NCBI RefSeq assembly: GCF_000725625.1
Contig: NZ_JOHS01000027.1
Location: 10,293 to 74,292 of the forward strand
Direction of reading: 5' to 3'
Length of the DNA stretch: 64,000 nucleotides
Source of the DNA: Streptomyces sp. NRRL F-6676
GTDB lineage: Bacteria > Actinomycetota > Actinomycetes > Streptomycetales > Streptomycetaceae
Shown here: positions 36,001 to 44,283 of the stretch, piece by piece
Layout: each line of letters starts with the position of its first letter
How positions within the stretch are numbered: the stretch's first letter is position 1
Notes under the pieces: generated by a model
What the model saw: the letters and a program-made list of their open reading frames with translations, nothing else
Database searches by the model: none
Told to the model about the DNA's origin: nothing
Made by a program: the position numbers and the translations under genes

Positions 36001-37946
36001 TCCTGCACGACGAGTGGATCCACGACAGCGCCGTACGCGGCAGCATCCTGTCCGGCGCCCGGCGCCGCCCGTTCCCGCACAACGACTGGCGGGCCCTGGA
36101 CGCGCTGCTGGACGCCCAGCGCGCCCACCACCGCCGGGCCCTCGTGCTCATCGAGGGCGCCTACAGCCAGGACGGCGACATCCCCGACCTGCGCCGGTTC
36201 ATCGAGGTCAAGAAGCGCCACGGCGCCATGCTGATGATCGACGAGGCGCACTCCCTCGGCGTACTGGGCCGCACGGGCCGGGGCATCGGCGAGTACTTCG
36301 GCGTCGACCGCGGCGACGTCGACCTGTGGATGGGCACGCTCAGCAAGGCCCTCGGCAGCCTCGGCGGCTACATCGCCGCCCGCGGCCCGCTCGTCGAGTA
36401 CCTGCGGTTCACCGCCCCGCTGCACATCTTCTCCACCGGCATCTCCCCGGCGAACACCGCCGCCGCCCTGGAGGCGATCCGGGTCCTCAAGGACGATCCG
36501 CGCCGGGTGGCCCGGCTGCGCCGGCTGGCCGAGCACTTCCGCGACGAGGCCCGCGCCCGCGGCCTCGACATCGGCGTCTCGCGCGCCTCCGCCGTCGTCC
36601 CGGTCGTCATCGGCGACTGGGAGCGGACCATGGCGCTCTCCCACACCCTGCTGGAGCGGGGCGTGAACGTCATGCCCATCGGCTACCCGGCCGTCGCCCG
36701 CGACGAGTGCCGCCTGCGCTTCTTCGTCAACGCCGACCACACCGAAGAAGACCTGGACCATTCCCTCGACCTCCTGGGGCGTGCCATGGCAGACCACACG
36801 ACGCCGGCGACGACCGCAACGCCGACGCCGGCGACGACCGCGAGTCCGGGGGCGGCCTCCGAGGCCGCGGCGACCACCCCCGGCGACACCCGCCCCGAAC
36901 CCGCCCCGCGCCACCCCTCCGCCGCCGTCCCCGCCTCCGTCCCCGACGTCCTCGTCGCGGGCGCGAGCGGCTTCATCGGCGGGCACCTGACGCGGCGGCT
37001 GGCCGAACACGGCCACCGCGTCCGGGTCCTGGTCCGCGACGGCAGCGACCGCTCCGCCTTCGACGGGGCCGACGTCGAGATCGTCACCGGCGACCTCGCC
37101 GACCCCGACAGCCTGCGCCGCGCCACGGCCGGCGTACGGCATGTCTACAACTGCACCGGCATGTCGGCCGACTGGGGCCCGTGGGAGCAGTTCCGGGGCG
37201 TCAACGTCGACGGCAGCCGCCGCCTCGCCGAGGCCGCGCACCACGCGGGCACCGTCGAACGGTTCCTGCACGTCAGCACCACCGACGTCTACGGCTACCC
37301 GGCCACCCCCTGCGACGAGTCCGCGCCGCCGCGCGACATCGGGCTGCCGTACAACCGCAGCAAACTGCTCGGCGAACGCGCCGTGCGCGAGACGGCCGAG
37401 CGGACCGGGCTGCCGCTGACCGTCGTCCGGCCGGTCTCCGTCTACGGGCCGCGCAGCAAGGACTTCGTCATCGAGATCGCGACCCTGCTGCTGGGCAAGC
37501 AGATGGTCTACATCCGCCGGGGCGACGTCCCCGCCGGACTCGTCTACGTGGGCAACCTCGTCGACGGCATGATCGCCGCCTGCGGCTCGGAGACGGCGGC
37601 CGGGCGCACGTACAACCTGCGCGACGCCGACCTGACGACCTGGCGCGAGTACGTCGAGGCGCTGGCCCACGGCCTCGGCGTCAAGCCGCCCGCCCTCAGC
37701 CTGCCGACCCCGCTCGCGCGCGGGGTGGCCACGGCGTCCGAGAAGCTCTACGGCGCCCTGCGGGTGAAGGCCCGCCCGGTGCTCACCCGGCACGCCGTCC
37801 ACCTCTTCGACCGCGACCAGTCGTATGCCATCGACCGCGCCCGCGACGACTTCGGCTTCAAGAGCGAGGTCGGCTTCCAGGAGGGCATGGACCTCACCCT
37901 GGCCTGGCTGAACTCGCCCGAGGGCCGCAAGTACGTGCCCCGCTGA
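30045..37946 (+). CDS. redL: RedL-RedK fusion: acyl ligase-ACP-KS-AT-ACP-oxoamine synthase plus NAD-dependent dehydrogenase
   Basis: 2633 residues from the ATG at 30045. Order of domains: fatty acyl-AMP ligase (20-610, YTSGSTSSPKGVM), a carrier-like stretch lacking the serine (about 620-690, ELNLDHPTLL), ACP (serine in GLDSKQAVEI, about 745), ketosynthase (850-1270; TACSSS, EAHGTGT, NIGHLE), malonyl-type acyltransferase (1368-1680; GHSIGAYG, HAFHS), ACP (GFDSLMR, about 1790), oxoamine synthase (1865-2245; LSKALGSLGG) and, after a Thr/Pro linker, an extended-SDR dehydrogenase (2300-2633; VAGASGFIGGHL, YNRSKLLGE). The first six make 2-undecylpyrrole precursors from dodecanoate, malonate and glycine. 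The last matches RedK, a separate gene in S. coelicolor. Confidence 0.88.
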   Translation: MNHGPTGPYGRGAEPTTVAGLLRHHRERRPDALAYRFLTGAGDMDGESVSYRQLDLRVRAVAALLQREHLAGKPVLLLHPPGLDYIAAFLGCLYAGAVAVPAYPPDTRRFGRTMPRLAAIARDARATHALTTEEISRFVAGRPGDLAALGLGGLRWLVTGGGADTAGAEDWRDPGPVRQGPAFLQYTSGSTSSPKGVMVGDDNLLHNLRAIHRRLEHDADSAMVSWLPPYHDMGLIGGILTPLYGGFPAHLMAPMTFVRRPLLWLETLSRTRASTSVAPNFGFETCVRRITDEQRAGLDLGGWRLALNGAEPVRADTLRRFTDRFAPCGFREEALLPCYGLAEATLMVTGVRAGVAPTVGAFAARELGDGTVRPVPAGGAGRVTEVVGCGPVVDGVDVAIVDPGTRRRIPADGRRVGEIWLAGGSVAHGYWRRPEATEEAFGARIAGVGGVGGEDGGRWLRTGDLGFVRDGELYVVGRTKDVVIVQGRNHYPHDIELTAERTDARLRTGCGAVFAVEVDGAEEMVVAHEVEGRRVADAPALLARLRTAIAEAHEVTPHAVVLLKRSTAHKTTSGKIQRQACRRDFLDLGLSVVAASVIRDAGTPASCDALAVLPPARRRRRVLDAVTETLTGVAPTDDPPDITDWTFAELNLDHPTLLAAVRDLEQRLGVPIPYGELLVRPRVDTLLSLLLDEPGPDDPPVPATAPADATPYAPEAVEEWLVRRIAGRLGLAATAVDPTRPLASLGLDSKQAVEIVTELGALTGREVTTGAVFDHPTVRALAAHVGTAPARGPAARRAATAATASPAADARGQGTTAGLTGTGAGDRAAGHDGAWGAGHDGAWDAGHAAEPVAVVGIGCRFPGAPDVDSFWRLLVDGRDAVTEVPRERWDAARVDAPAYGGFLDGVDGFDARLFGMSAREAARTDPQQRLLLEVARQTLDDAGLDPARLAATATGVFVGISSHDYSALQMSRPEAIDVHGATGNAHSLAANRLSYTLDLHGPSLAVDTACSSSLLAVHLACESLRRGECGAALAGGVNLMLTPGLSVAFAAGGMLSPDGRCRTFDDAADGYVRGEGAGLVLLKPLAAALADGDRIHAVLRGSATGHGGRSNGLTAPRGSAQQEVCARALDRAGLTPGEIQYVEAHGTGTPLGDPVEWEALAAVYGRDRPADAPCLVGSVKTNIGHLEAAAGIAGLIKAALVVRHRQVPPTLHLRTPNRHLVPDAALAVPTRLTDLPGFPAAPAARAAVSSFGFGGATAHVILEAAPEPVPDDTAPPHRPVHALCLSAHTPTALATLAAHWRTHLAADPEADLAALCATANTGRPRLAHRAVLTGGSAGELDAALDALVRDEASTAVVRDRTRTGPAPKVAFLFSGQGTQYTGMGKGLYDTHGGFARTLDRADAVLRPYLRLPLPELLFADDGAALLGSTRYCQPALVALEVALAELWTSLGVRPAALLGHSIGAYGAACVAGVLSLEDALTLAAVRGRHMDEQPGDGAMLACSGPADVIRSVAEGFASVSVAAVNGPGRLVLSGAREETDAARALLQERGVVVRPLAVSHAFHSPLMAGAAAPLREAARAVRFAEPRIPWISDATGEPVTGRIGGDELAAHLLGTVRFADGLATLRRLGCDAFVEIGPHPTLLGLARTAAPPDPDHPALWLPSLRRGAPDPAGGADWETLLRSLGRLHCAGGDVDWAALDEGHRRPRVSVPHTVLERQSYWFTPPPTTTPAQPAEEAPAVTTPEPEPGEAELTSPADHTDPLQDLLAHVARVCSFPVDQIAPDARLGRDLGFDSLMRTELERALARAYPGVLERHRGSLPDDPTVRRLADVLGPGAPRTVPTPAPATEAPTVHQERAFEEWPEYAELQGRLRQARSGGANPYGRTHEGHNAGHATVDGRTVLNFASFNYLALSHHPRVRRAAQEAIDRYGTSSSATPLLCGETPLHHELDAEIASFLGTEDAIVFAGGHATNVATIGHLLGPDDLVLHDEWIHDSAVRGSILSGARRRPFPHNDWRALDALLDAQRAHHRRALVLIEGAYSQDGDIPDLRRFIEVKKRHGAMLMIDEAHSLGVLGRTGRGIGEYFGVDRGDVDLWMGTLSKALGSLGGYIAARGPLVEYLRFTAPLHIFSTGISPANTAAALEAIRVLKDDPRRVARLRRLAEHFRDEARARGLDIGVSRASAVVPVVIGDWERTMALSHTLLERGVNVMPIGYPAVARDECRLRFFVNADHTEEDLDHSLDLLGRAMADHTTPATTATPTPATTASPGAASEAAATTPGDTRPEPAPRHPSAAVPASVPDVLVAGASGFIGGHLTRRLAEHGHRVRVLVRDGSDRSAFDGADVEIVTGDLADPDSLRRATAGVRHVYNCTGMSADWGPWEQFRGVNVDGSRRLAEAAHHAGTVERFLHVSTTDVYGYPATPCDESAPPRDIGLPYNRSKLLGERAVRETAERTGLPLTVVRPVSVYGPRSKDFVIEIATLLLGKQMVYIRRGDVPAGLVYVGNLVDGMIAACGSETAAGRTYNLRDADLTTWREYVEALAHGLGVKPPALSLPTPLARGVATASEKLYGALRVKARPVLTRHAVHLFDRDQSYAIDRARDDFGFKSEVGFQEGMDLTLAWLNSPEGRKYVPR

Positions 37947-37951
37947 CGCCC

Positions 37952-38036
37952 CGACGGCCCATGGACGGCGACGGCCCGCCGACGGCGACGGCCCATTGAC
38001 AGCGACGGCCCGCCCGCAGCGACGGCTCACGAGAGG
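37952..38036 (+). repeat. five tandem 17-bp repeats between redL/K and redJ
   Basis: Five units of 17 bp beginning at 37952, 37969, 37986, 38003 and 38020, each opening CGACGGC. The last unit has drifted to include GAGAGG, the ribosome binding site of redJ. It is pure intergenic repeat expansion and may act as a spacer or a protein target. Confidence 0.75.
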
Positions 38037-38042
38037 ATCGAC

Positions 38043-38936
38043 GTGCCCATCACCGAGCGACCACCGGGACCCGCCACGGCCCCGCGGCCACCCGCCGCCT
38101 GGTTCCCGGGCCTCACCCCCGCGAACGGGACCCGCGCCGCGTCCCCGCGCCTGATCTGCCTCCCCTACGCGGGCGGCACCGCCTCCGTCTACCGGGGCTG
38201 GGAGGCCGGGCTGGACGGCGGCGCGCACGTCGTCCCCGTCGCCCTGCCCGGCCGGGGCCTCCGGCTGCGCGAACCGCCGTACTCGGCCGTGCGGCCCCTG
38301 GTCCACGACCTCGCCGACGCCCTCGCCGACTGCCAACTCACTCACGACTACGCCCTGTTCGGCCACAGCATGGGCGCACTGCTGGCCTACGAGGTCGCCT
38401 GCGAGCTGCGCACCCGAGGCCACGAGACGCCCCGCCACCTGTTCGTGTCCGGCAGCGCGGCACCCCACCTCTATGGCGACCGCGCGGACCGGACGCTGTC
38501 CGACGCCGATCTGCGCCGGCTGGTCCACGACCTCGGCGGCCTCGGCGACGACCCCGCCGTCGCCGCCGCCTACCTGGACCGCCGGCTGCCGGTGCTCCGC
38601 GCCGACCTCACCGTCTGCGAGGAGTACCGCTGGACGCCGCGGCCCCCGCTGGACTGCCCCATGACCGCGTTCTCGGCCGACCGCGACCCCGTCGCCCCGC
38701 GCCCCGCCGTGGAGGCGTGGCGCGCGTACACCACCGGCTCCCTCCTCCACCACCACCTCCAGGGCGACCACTTCTTCCTCAACGGCCCCGCCCGCCCGGC
38801 GCTCCTGCACGCGATCCGGGACGAACTCGCCCGGCTCGCCGAGCCGGAGCCCCCCAGGACCCCTGACACACCCAGGACCCCTGACACCCCCAGGACCCCT
38901 GACACCCCGAAGAGGGATTCCCCATGGATCTGCTGA
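38043..38936 (+). CDS. redJ: RedJ, type II thioesterase
   Basis: 297 residues from a GTG at 38043 with GAGAGG upstream. Alpha/beta-hydrolase fold of type II thioesterases: LICLPYAGGTASVYRGWEA, nucleophile elbow GHSMGALLAYEV, and an active-site His in LQGDHFFLNG. It frees or edits acyl groups stuck on carrier proteins; in S. coelicolor RedJ has been tied to releasing the dodecanoyl chain from RedQ. The C terminus is a threefold PRTPDT repeat coded by a near-perfect tandem DNA repeat (about 38855-38907), which also covers the start of the overlapping redI (13 bp overlap). Confidence 0.88.
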   Translation: MPITERPPGPATAPRPPAAWFPGLTPANGTRAASPRLICLPYAGGTASVYRGWEAGLDGGAHVVPVALPGRGLRLREPPYSAVRPLVHDLADALADCQLTHDYALFGHSMGALLAYEVACELRTRGHETPRHLFVSGSAAPHLYGDRADRTLSDADLRRLVHDLGGLGDDPAVAAAYLDRRLPVLRADLTVCEEYRWTPRPPLDCPMTAFSADRDPVAPRPAVEAWRAYTTGSLLHHHLQGDHFFLNGPARPALLHAIRDELARLAEPEPPRTPDTPRTPDTPRTPDTPKRDSPWIC

Positions 38937-40111
38937 GCCTGGCCAGGACCGTCAAACACCGGGTGGAGGCACCCCTCACGGACGCGCTGTCCCTGGCGCG
39001 GATCGCCACCGACCCGCGCAACCCCGTCCTGCTGACCCTGTCGACCGCGCTGGTCAACCCGCTCTACCGGGCGGCCTTCCTCGCCTCCGCCGCGGGCTCC
39101 GGCGTCCTCGGCTGCCTCGCCGTACGCCCCTGCGACCTCGACAGCCTCGCCGAGTACCTGGAGGTCCCCCAGGACGACCGCCCCCGGCTGCGGGCCTGGC
39201 TCGACACCGGCGTCCGGCTCGGCGAACTCGGCACCAGCGAGGGCTGCTACCGGCTCAGGAGCCCCGCCGCCAGGCTGCTCGCCCTGCCGGGGAACGACGC
39301 CGTCGCCGCCACCCTGGAGGAGATCCTCCGCTTCCACGTGCCGGTCCTCCTCGACGCCCCCCGCATGCTCTCCGCCGGCCGCCGCTTCTCGCTGGCCGAC
39401 CAGGACGGCACCGTCATCGCCCGCTCGTCCCTGGCGCTGCGCGCGATGGTCGAGGCCGCCCTCGACCGGACCCTCGACCGCCAGGGCCCCGTCCGCCTCC
39501 TGGAGGTCGGCTGCGGCACCGGCGCCTACGTCCGGTACGCCGCCGAGGCCAACCCCCGGCTCACCGCCGTCGCCGTCGACCTCCAGGAGGACGTCGCCGC
39601 GCGGGCCGCCGACAACATGGCCGCCTGGGGCCTCGCCGACCGCGTGGAGACCCGGCAGGGCGACCTGCGCACGCTGGACCTGCAACCGCAGTTCGACCTG
39701 GTCACCCTGCACAACAACATCTACTACTTCCCCGAGGACGAGCGCGTCGAGGCGCTGCGCCGGGCCCGCTCCCTGCTCGCCCCCGGCGGCCGGCTGCTGC
39801 TCACCACGTCCTGCCGGGGCGGCGGCAATGCCGGACTCGACGTCCTCAACCTCTGGTTCACCTACGCCGACTTCGGCGGCCCGCTGCCCCGGGCGGACGA
39901 ACTGTCCGCGCAGCTGGAGGAGGCGGGCTTCACCGGCGTACGGGCCACGCGGATCGTCCCGGGCCAGCCGTTCCGCGCGTTCACCGGCACCAGTACGGGA
40001 TCCGGCGTCGGTGCCGGTGCCGGTGCCGGTGCCGGTGCCGGTGCCGGGGCCGGCACCGACGCCGGATCCCTTTCGTCCGTCCGGGGCGTCCCGTCCGTCC
40101 GGAGCGTCTGA
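38924..40111 (+). CDS. redI: RedI, SAM-dependent O-methyltransferase
   Basis: 395 residues; the ATG at 38924 (AGAGGGA upstream) overlaps the redJ end by 13 bp. An N-terminal winged-helix dimerisation domain (about 40-150) precedes a class I methyltransferase core: motif I VRLLEVGCGTGAYVRYAA near residue 190, LTAVAVDLQED, then FDLVTLHNNIYYFPEDERV near 255. It fits O-methylation of the hydroxy-bipyrrole to the methoxy form (MBC). The last 35 residues are a Gly-Ala repeat (GAGAGAGA) coded by GGTGCC repeats inside a large inverted repeat (39997-40070). Confidence 0.88.
   Translation: MDLLSLARTVKHRVEAPLTDALSLARIATDPRNPVLLTLSTALVNPLYRAAFLASAAGSGVLGCLAVRPCDLDSLAEYLEVPQDDRPRLRAWLDTGVRLGELGTSEGCYRLRSPAARLLALPGNDAVAATLEEILRFHVPVLLDAPRMLSAGRRFSLADQDGTVIARSSLALRAMVEAALDRTLDRQGPVRLLEVGCGTGAYVRYAAEANPRLTAVAVDLQEDVAARAADNMAAWGLADRVETRQGDLRTLDLQPQFDLVTLHNNIYYFPEDERVEALRRARSLLAPGGRLLLTTSCRGGGNAGLDVLNLWFTYADFGGPLPRADELSAQLEEAGFTGVRATRIVPGQPFRAFTGTSTGSGVGAGAGAGAGAGAGAGTDAGSLSSVRGVPSVRSV
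39997..40070 (+). other. 21-bp perfect inverted repeat at the redI/redH junction
   Basis: The arms 39997-40017 and 40050-40070 are perfectly complementary. The 32-base loop is made of GGTGCC repeats. It lies inside the 3' end of redI (the Gly-Ala tail) and is followed by TTTCGTCC, 80 bp before redH. As RNA it would form a very stable stem and could reduce read-through or protect the upstream message. Confidence 0.75.
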
Positions 40112-40116
40112 GCAGG

Positions 40117-40143
40117 CCAGGAGAGCCAGGAGAGCCAGGAGAA
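40117..40143 (+). promoter_or_regulatory. triple ribosome-binding-site repeat before redH
   Basis: Three tandem 9-bp units, CCAGGAGAG, CCAGGAGAG, CCAGGAGAA, each holding AGGAG; the last is seven bases from the redH ATG at 40150. A repeated Shine-Dalgarno like this is odd and may keep ribosomes near the start, just after the strong stem at 39997-40070. Confidence 0.7.
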
Positions 40144-40149
40144 CCCCTC

Positions 40150-42963
40150 ATGGAAACCCGATCCGAGAACGCCCGCGCCACCTCCGGGGCCCCGCACGCC
40201 GGCCTCGTCCTCACCCTGGGCCAGGGCCACGCCACCGTCGAGACGGCGGGGGGCAAGGCGACCCGGCTGGACGAGATGACCGGGGCGGGCCTCCCGGTCC
40301 CGCCCGCCTTCTGCCTCACCACCGCACTGTTCGACCTCTTCCTCCGCGAGACCGGCCTGGCCGCCGAGATCCGCGCCGCCGAGGCCCGCGGCGCCGACAG
40401 CCGCACCGTCCGCGAGCTGATCACCGCCCGGGAGCTGCCCGAGCCTCTCGCCCGTACCGTCCTCGCCGCCTACGCGGACCTCGGCCGCCCGCGCGTCGCC
40501 GTCCGCTCGTCCGCCTGCCGGGAGGACGCCGCCGACCGCTCGTTCGCCGGACAGCACGACACCGTCCTGGACGTCTTCGGCGACCAGGCGCTGCTGGACG
40601 CGGTGAAGACCTGCTGGGCCTCGCTCTGGTCCGACCGCGCGGCGGCCTACCGGGACGGCGGCGCGGCGGGCTCCATCGCCGTGGTCGTGCAGGAGATGGT
40701 GCACGCCGACGTCAGCGGGGTGCTGTTCACCGTCGACCCGGTCGGCGGCCGCCCGCACCGCCTGGTGGTGGAGGCGTGCTGCGGACTGGGGGAGGGGCTG
40801 GTCTCCGGGCGGGTCTCCAGCGACTTCTTCGCCGTCGACGACCGCACCCTGGAGGTGGTCGAGGAGCGCGTCCGCTACAAGGTCACCAAGTGCGCCTCCG
40901 TGACCCCCGGCACCATCGGCATGACCAAGGTCGACGCCGCCGACCGCGACGCCCCCTGCCTGACCGGCGCCCAGCTCACCGCGCTCGCCCGGCTGGCCCT
41001 CGACGTGCGCGCCCACTACGGCGCCGAGCAGGACATCGAGTGGGCCCTGCGGGACGGCACGCTGTACCTGTTGCAGACCCGGCCGATCACCACCCGCCCC
41101 CGGGAGACCCCCCGCGAGGAACGGCACAGCCCGTACGTCGCGCCCCAGCCGGAGGCGATACAGCAGGGCACGCTCTGGTCCCGCATGGACATCGGCGAGA
41201 TCTTCGTCGGCCTGATGTCACCGCTCGGCCTCAGCTTCGCCCGCTACTACCAGGAACACGTGCACCGCGACTGCGCCGCCGCCCTCGGCGTCCGCGACAC
41301 CGGCGACGTCGACCTCCACATGGGCTACCTCCAGGGCCACGTCTACCTCAACATCTCCTACACCGCCCATCTGCTGGGCCAGTGCCTGCCCACCCGCGAC
41401 CAGCGCCACTTCACCAGCCGCTTCGTCAGCGAGGAGGCCGACCTCTCCACGTACGAGAACCCCTTCGGCACCTTCCCCGGCGGCCTGGAGGACCTGCTCT
41501 CCACCCTGCACTGGGTGCGCGCCACCGCCACCGAGATGCTGACGATGAAGCACCGCGCCGAGGAGATGGTCGCCACCCGGCTCTACGAGTTCGACCGGGC
41601 CCGGCGCCTCGACCCCACCCGCATGAGCCGCCGCGAGCTGCACGCCGAACTCACCCGCTACCTCGGCTTCTTCCACGACGCCCACGTCGGCTACATGCCG
41701 TACTACATCAACGCCTTCGGCTTCTACGGCGTCCTCACCGAGCTGTGCGGGAAGTGGCTCGGCGCCGAGGGCGACAACCTCCAGAACCGCCTCAAGACGG
41801 ACATGTCCAGCCTGCGGACGGTCGCCTCCGCCCAGGAGATCTGGAAGGTCGCCCAGGCCGCGAAGGCCCGCCCCCGGGTCATGGAGATCATCGACGGGTC
41901 GCCCCTGGAGGAGATCGCCGGCCGGCTGCGCGCCGACGACGAGGGCCGCGCCTTCTGGCACGCCGAGATGGAACCCTTCCTGCGCGCCAACGGCACCCGC
42001 AGCCGCCAGGAGATGGAACTCACCCACCCGCGCTGGATCGACGACCCCTCGTACCTCTTCCAGATGATCCGCCGCTACGCCGCCGACGGCTTCACCGTCG
42101 AGGACATCATGGGCCGCAGCCGGGCCAGGGCCGAGGGCGACGTCCGGGCGGCCGTACGCGCCCTGCCCCTGCCGCGACGCCGCACGCTGGAGACGGTCAT
42201 CTCGCTCTACCGGCTGTGCAGCGAACTGCGCGAGACCACCCGCATGTCCATGGTCACGTCGATCTGGCTGGTCAGGAACGTGGTCTACGAGGTCGGGCGG
42301 CGGCTCGTCGAGGAGGGCGTCCTGCACTCCTCGGACGAGGTGGCGTACCTCGACTTCGAGGACGTTCGCGCGTATCTGGCCGGTGTGCGCCCGGCCCGGG
42401 AGGCGTTCCCGCGCGCGGAGCTGGACGCGCGGCGGCGCCTGCACGACTACCACAACCGGCTGCCCGAGCCGCCCCTGACGTTCGTCGGCGAGCACGACCC
42501 CACCCGGCCGACGCGGCGCGGGTCCGGCGCGATGAGCGGGACGCGGGCGGAGGGGAGCGGATCCGGCACCGCGGGCGGGACCCGTCTGGAGGGGCTGGGC
42601 TCCAGCCCGGGCCGGATCGTCGGCCGGGCCCGCATCGTGGAGGACCTGGTCTGGCAGGCCGACGAGTTCCAGCCGGGAGAGATCCTGGTCACCCGCTACA
42701 CCGACGCCTCCTGGACCCCGCTGTTCGCCATCGCCGGCGGGGTGGTCACCGACATCGGCTCGATGCTCTCGCACAGCTCGATCGTGTCGCGGGAGTTCAA
42801 CGTGCCGTCGGTCGTCAACACCAAGGACGCGACGCAGCGCATCCACACGGGCGACACGGTCGTGGTCGACGGCGACCGGGGGACCGTCGAGGTCGTCAAG
42901 ACCGCCGAGGCCGCCGGGGTCGTCGAGACCGCCGAGGCCGTCGAGGCGGCGGCGGAGGACTGA
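40150..42963 (+). CDS. redH: RedH, condensing enzyme with PEP-synthase/pyruvate-phosphate-dikinase-like domains
   Basis: 937 residues. The N-terminal ATP-grasp-like domain (about 20-330) resembles pyruvate phosphate dikinase/PEP synthase: VRSSACREDAADRSFAGQHDT, then VVQEMVHADVSGVLFTVDP and AEQDIEWALRDGTLYLLQTRPI. A central helical region (400-780) is specific to this group. The C-terminal swivelling phosphohistidine domain has H875 in GSMLSHSSIVSREFNVPSVV. In the prodiginine pathway RedH joins 2-undecylpyrrole to MBC aldehyde to give undecylprodigiosin, presumably by phosphorylating the aldehyde. It is followed, after a 75-bp gap with a hairpin, by redG. Confidence 0.92.
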   Translation: METRSENARATSGAPHAGLVLTLGQGHATVETAGGKATRLDEMTGAGLPVPPAFCLTTALFDLFLRETGLAAEIRAAEARGADSRTVRELITARELPEPLARTVLAAYADLGRPRVAVRSSACREDAADRSFAGQHDTVLDVFGDQALLDAVKTCWASLWSDRAAAYRDGGAAGSIAVVVQEMVHADVSGVLFTVDPVGGRPHRLVVEACCGLGEGLVSGRVSSDFFAVDDRTLEVVEERVRYKVTKCASVTPGTIGMTKVDAADRDAPCLTGAQLTALARLALDVRAHYGAEQDIEWALRDGTLYLLQTRPITTRPRETPREERHSPYVAPQPEAIQQGTLWSRMDIGEIFVGLMSPLGLSFARYYQEHVHRDCAAALGVRDTGDVDLHMGYLQGHVYLNISYTAHLLGQCLPTRDQRHFTSRFVSEEADLSTYENPFGTFPGGLEDLLSTLHWVRATATEMLTMKHRAEEMVATRLYEFDRARRLDPTRMSRRELHAELTRYLGFFHDAHVGYMPYYINAFGFYGVLTELCGKWLGAEGDNLQNRLKTDMSSLRTVASAQEIWKVAQAAKARPRVMEIIDGSPLEEIAGRLRADDEGRAFWHAEMEPFLRANGTRSRQEMELTHPRWIDDPSYLFQMIRRYAADGFTVEDIMGRSRARAEGDVRAAVRALPLPRRRTLETVISLYRLCSELRETTRMSMVTSIWLVRNVVYEVGRRLVEEGVLHSSDEVAYLDFEDVRAYLAGVRPAREAFPRAELDARRRLHDYHNRLPEPPLTFVGEHDPTRPTRRGSGAMSGTRAEGSGSGTAGGTRLEGLGSSPGRIVGRARIVEDLVWQADEFQPGEILVTRYTDASWTPLFAIAGGVVTDIGSMLSHSSIVSREFNVPSVVNTKDATQRIHTGDTVVVDGDRGTVEVVKTAEAAGVVETAEAVEAAAED

Positions 42964-42991
42964 GCGCACGGTGCCCGTCCGCCCATCAGTA

Positions 42992-43019
42992 CACCGCGCC
43001 CGGTCCACCCGGCGCGGTG
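42992..43019 (+). other. hairpin between redH and redG
   Basis: A 9-bp perfect stem (42992-43000 with 43011-43019) around a 10-base loop, 29 bp after the redH stop and about 20 bp before the redG start. No T-run follows; the stem could set redG expression relative to redH or mark a processing site. Confidence 0.55.
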
Positions 43020-43038
43020 ACGAGAGGAGAACAGCCCG

Positions 43039-44229
<1,191 letters not shown>

Positions 44230-44283
44230 CCTCCCGTCCCGAACCCCACGACCCACGCACCGCGAACGGAAGGGGAGCGGCCC

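Noticed and set aside
29970..38810. A 2946-codon open frame on the minus strand opposite redL-redJ
   Set aside because: It is the shadow of a very GC-rich coding strand: no start or ribosome binding site fits, the amino-acid mix is Arg/Gly/Val-rich without domains, and the plus strand is clearly coding. Similar minus-strand shadows opposite redH-redF (41218-45177) and the phosphoesterase (5522-8542) were left out for the same reason.
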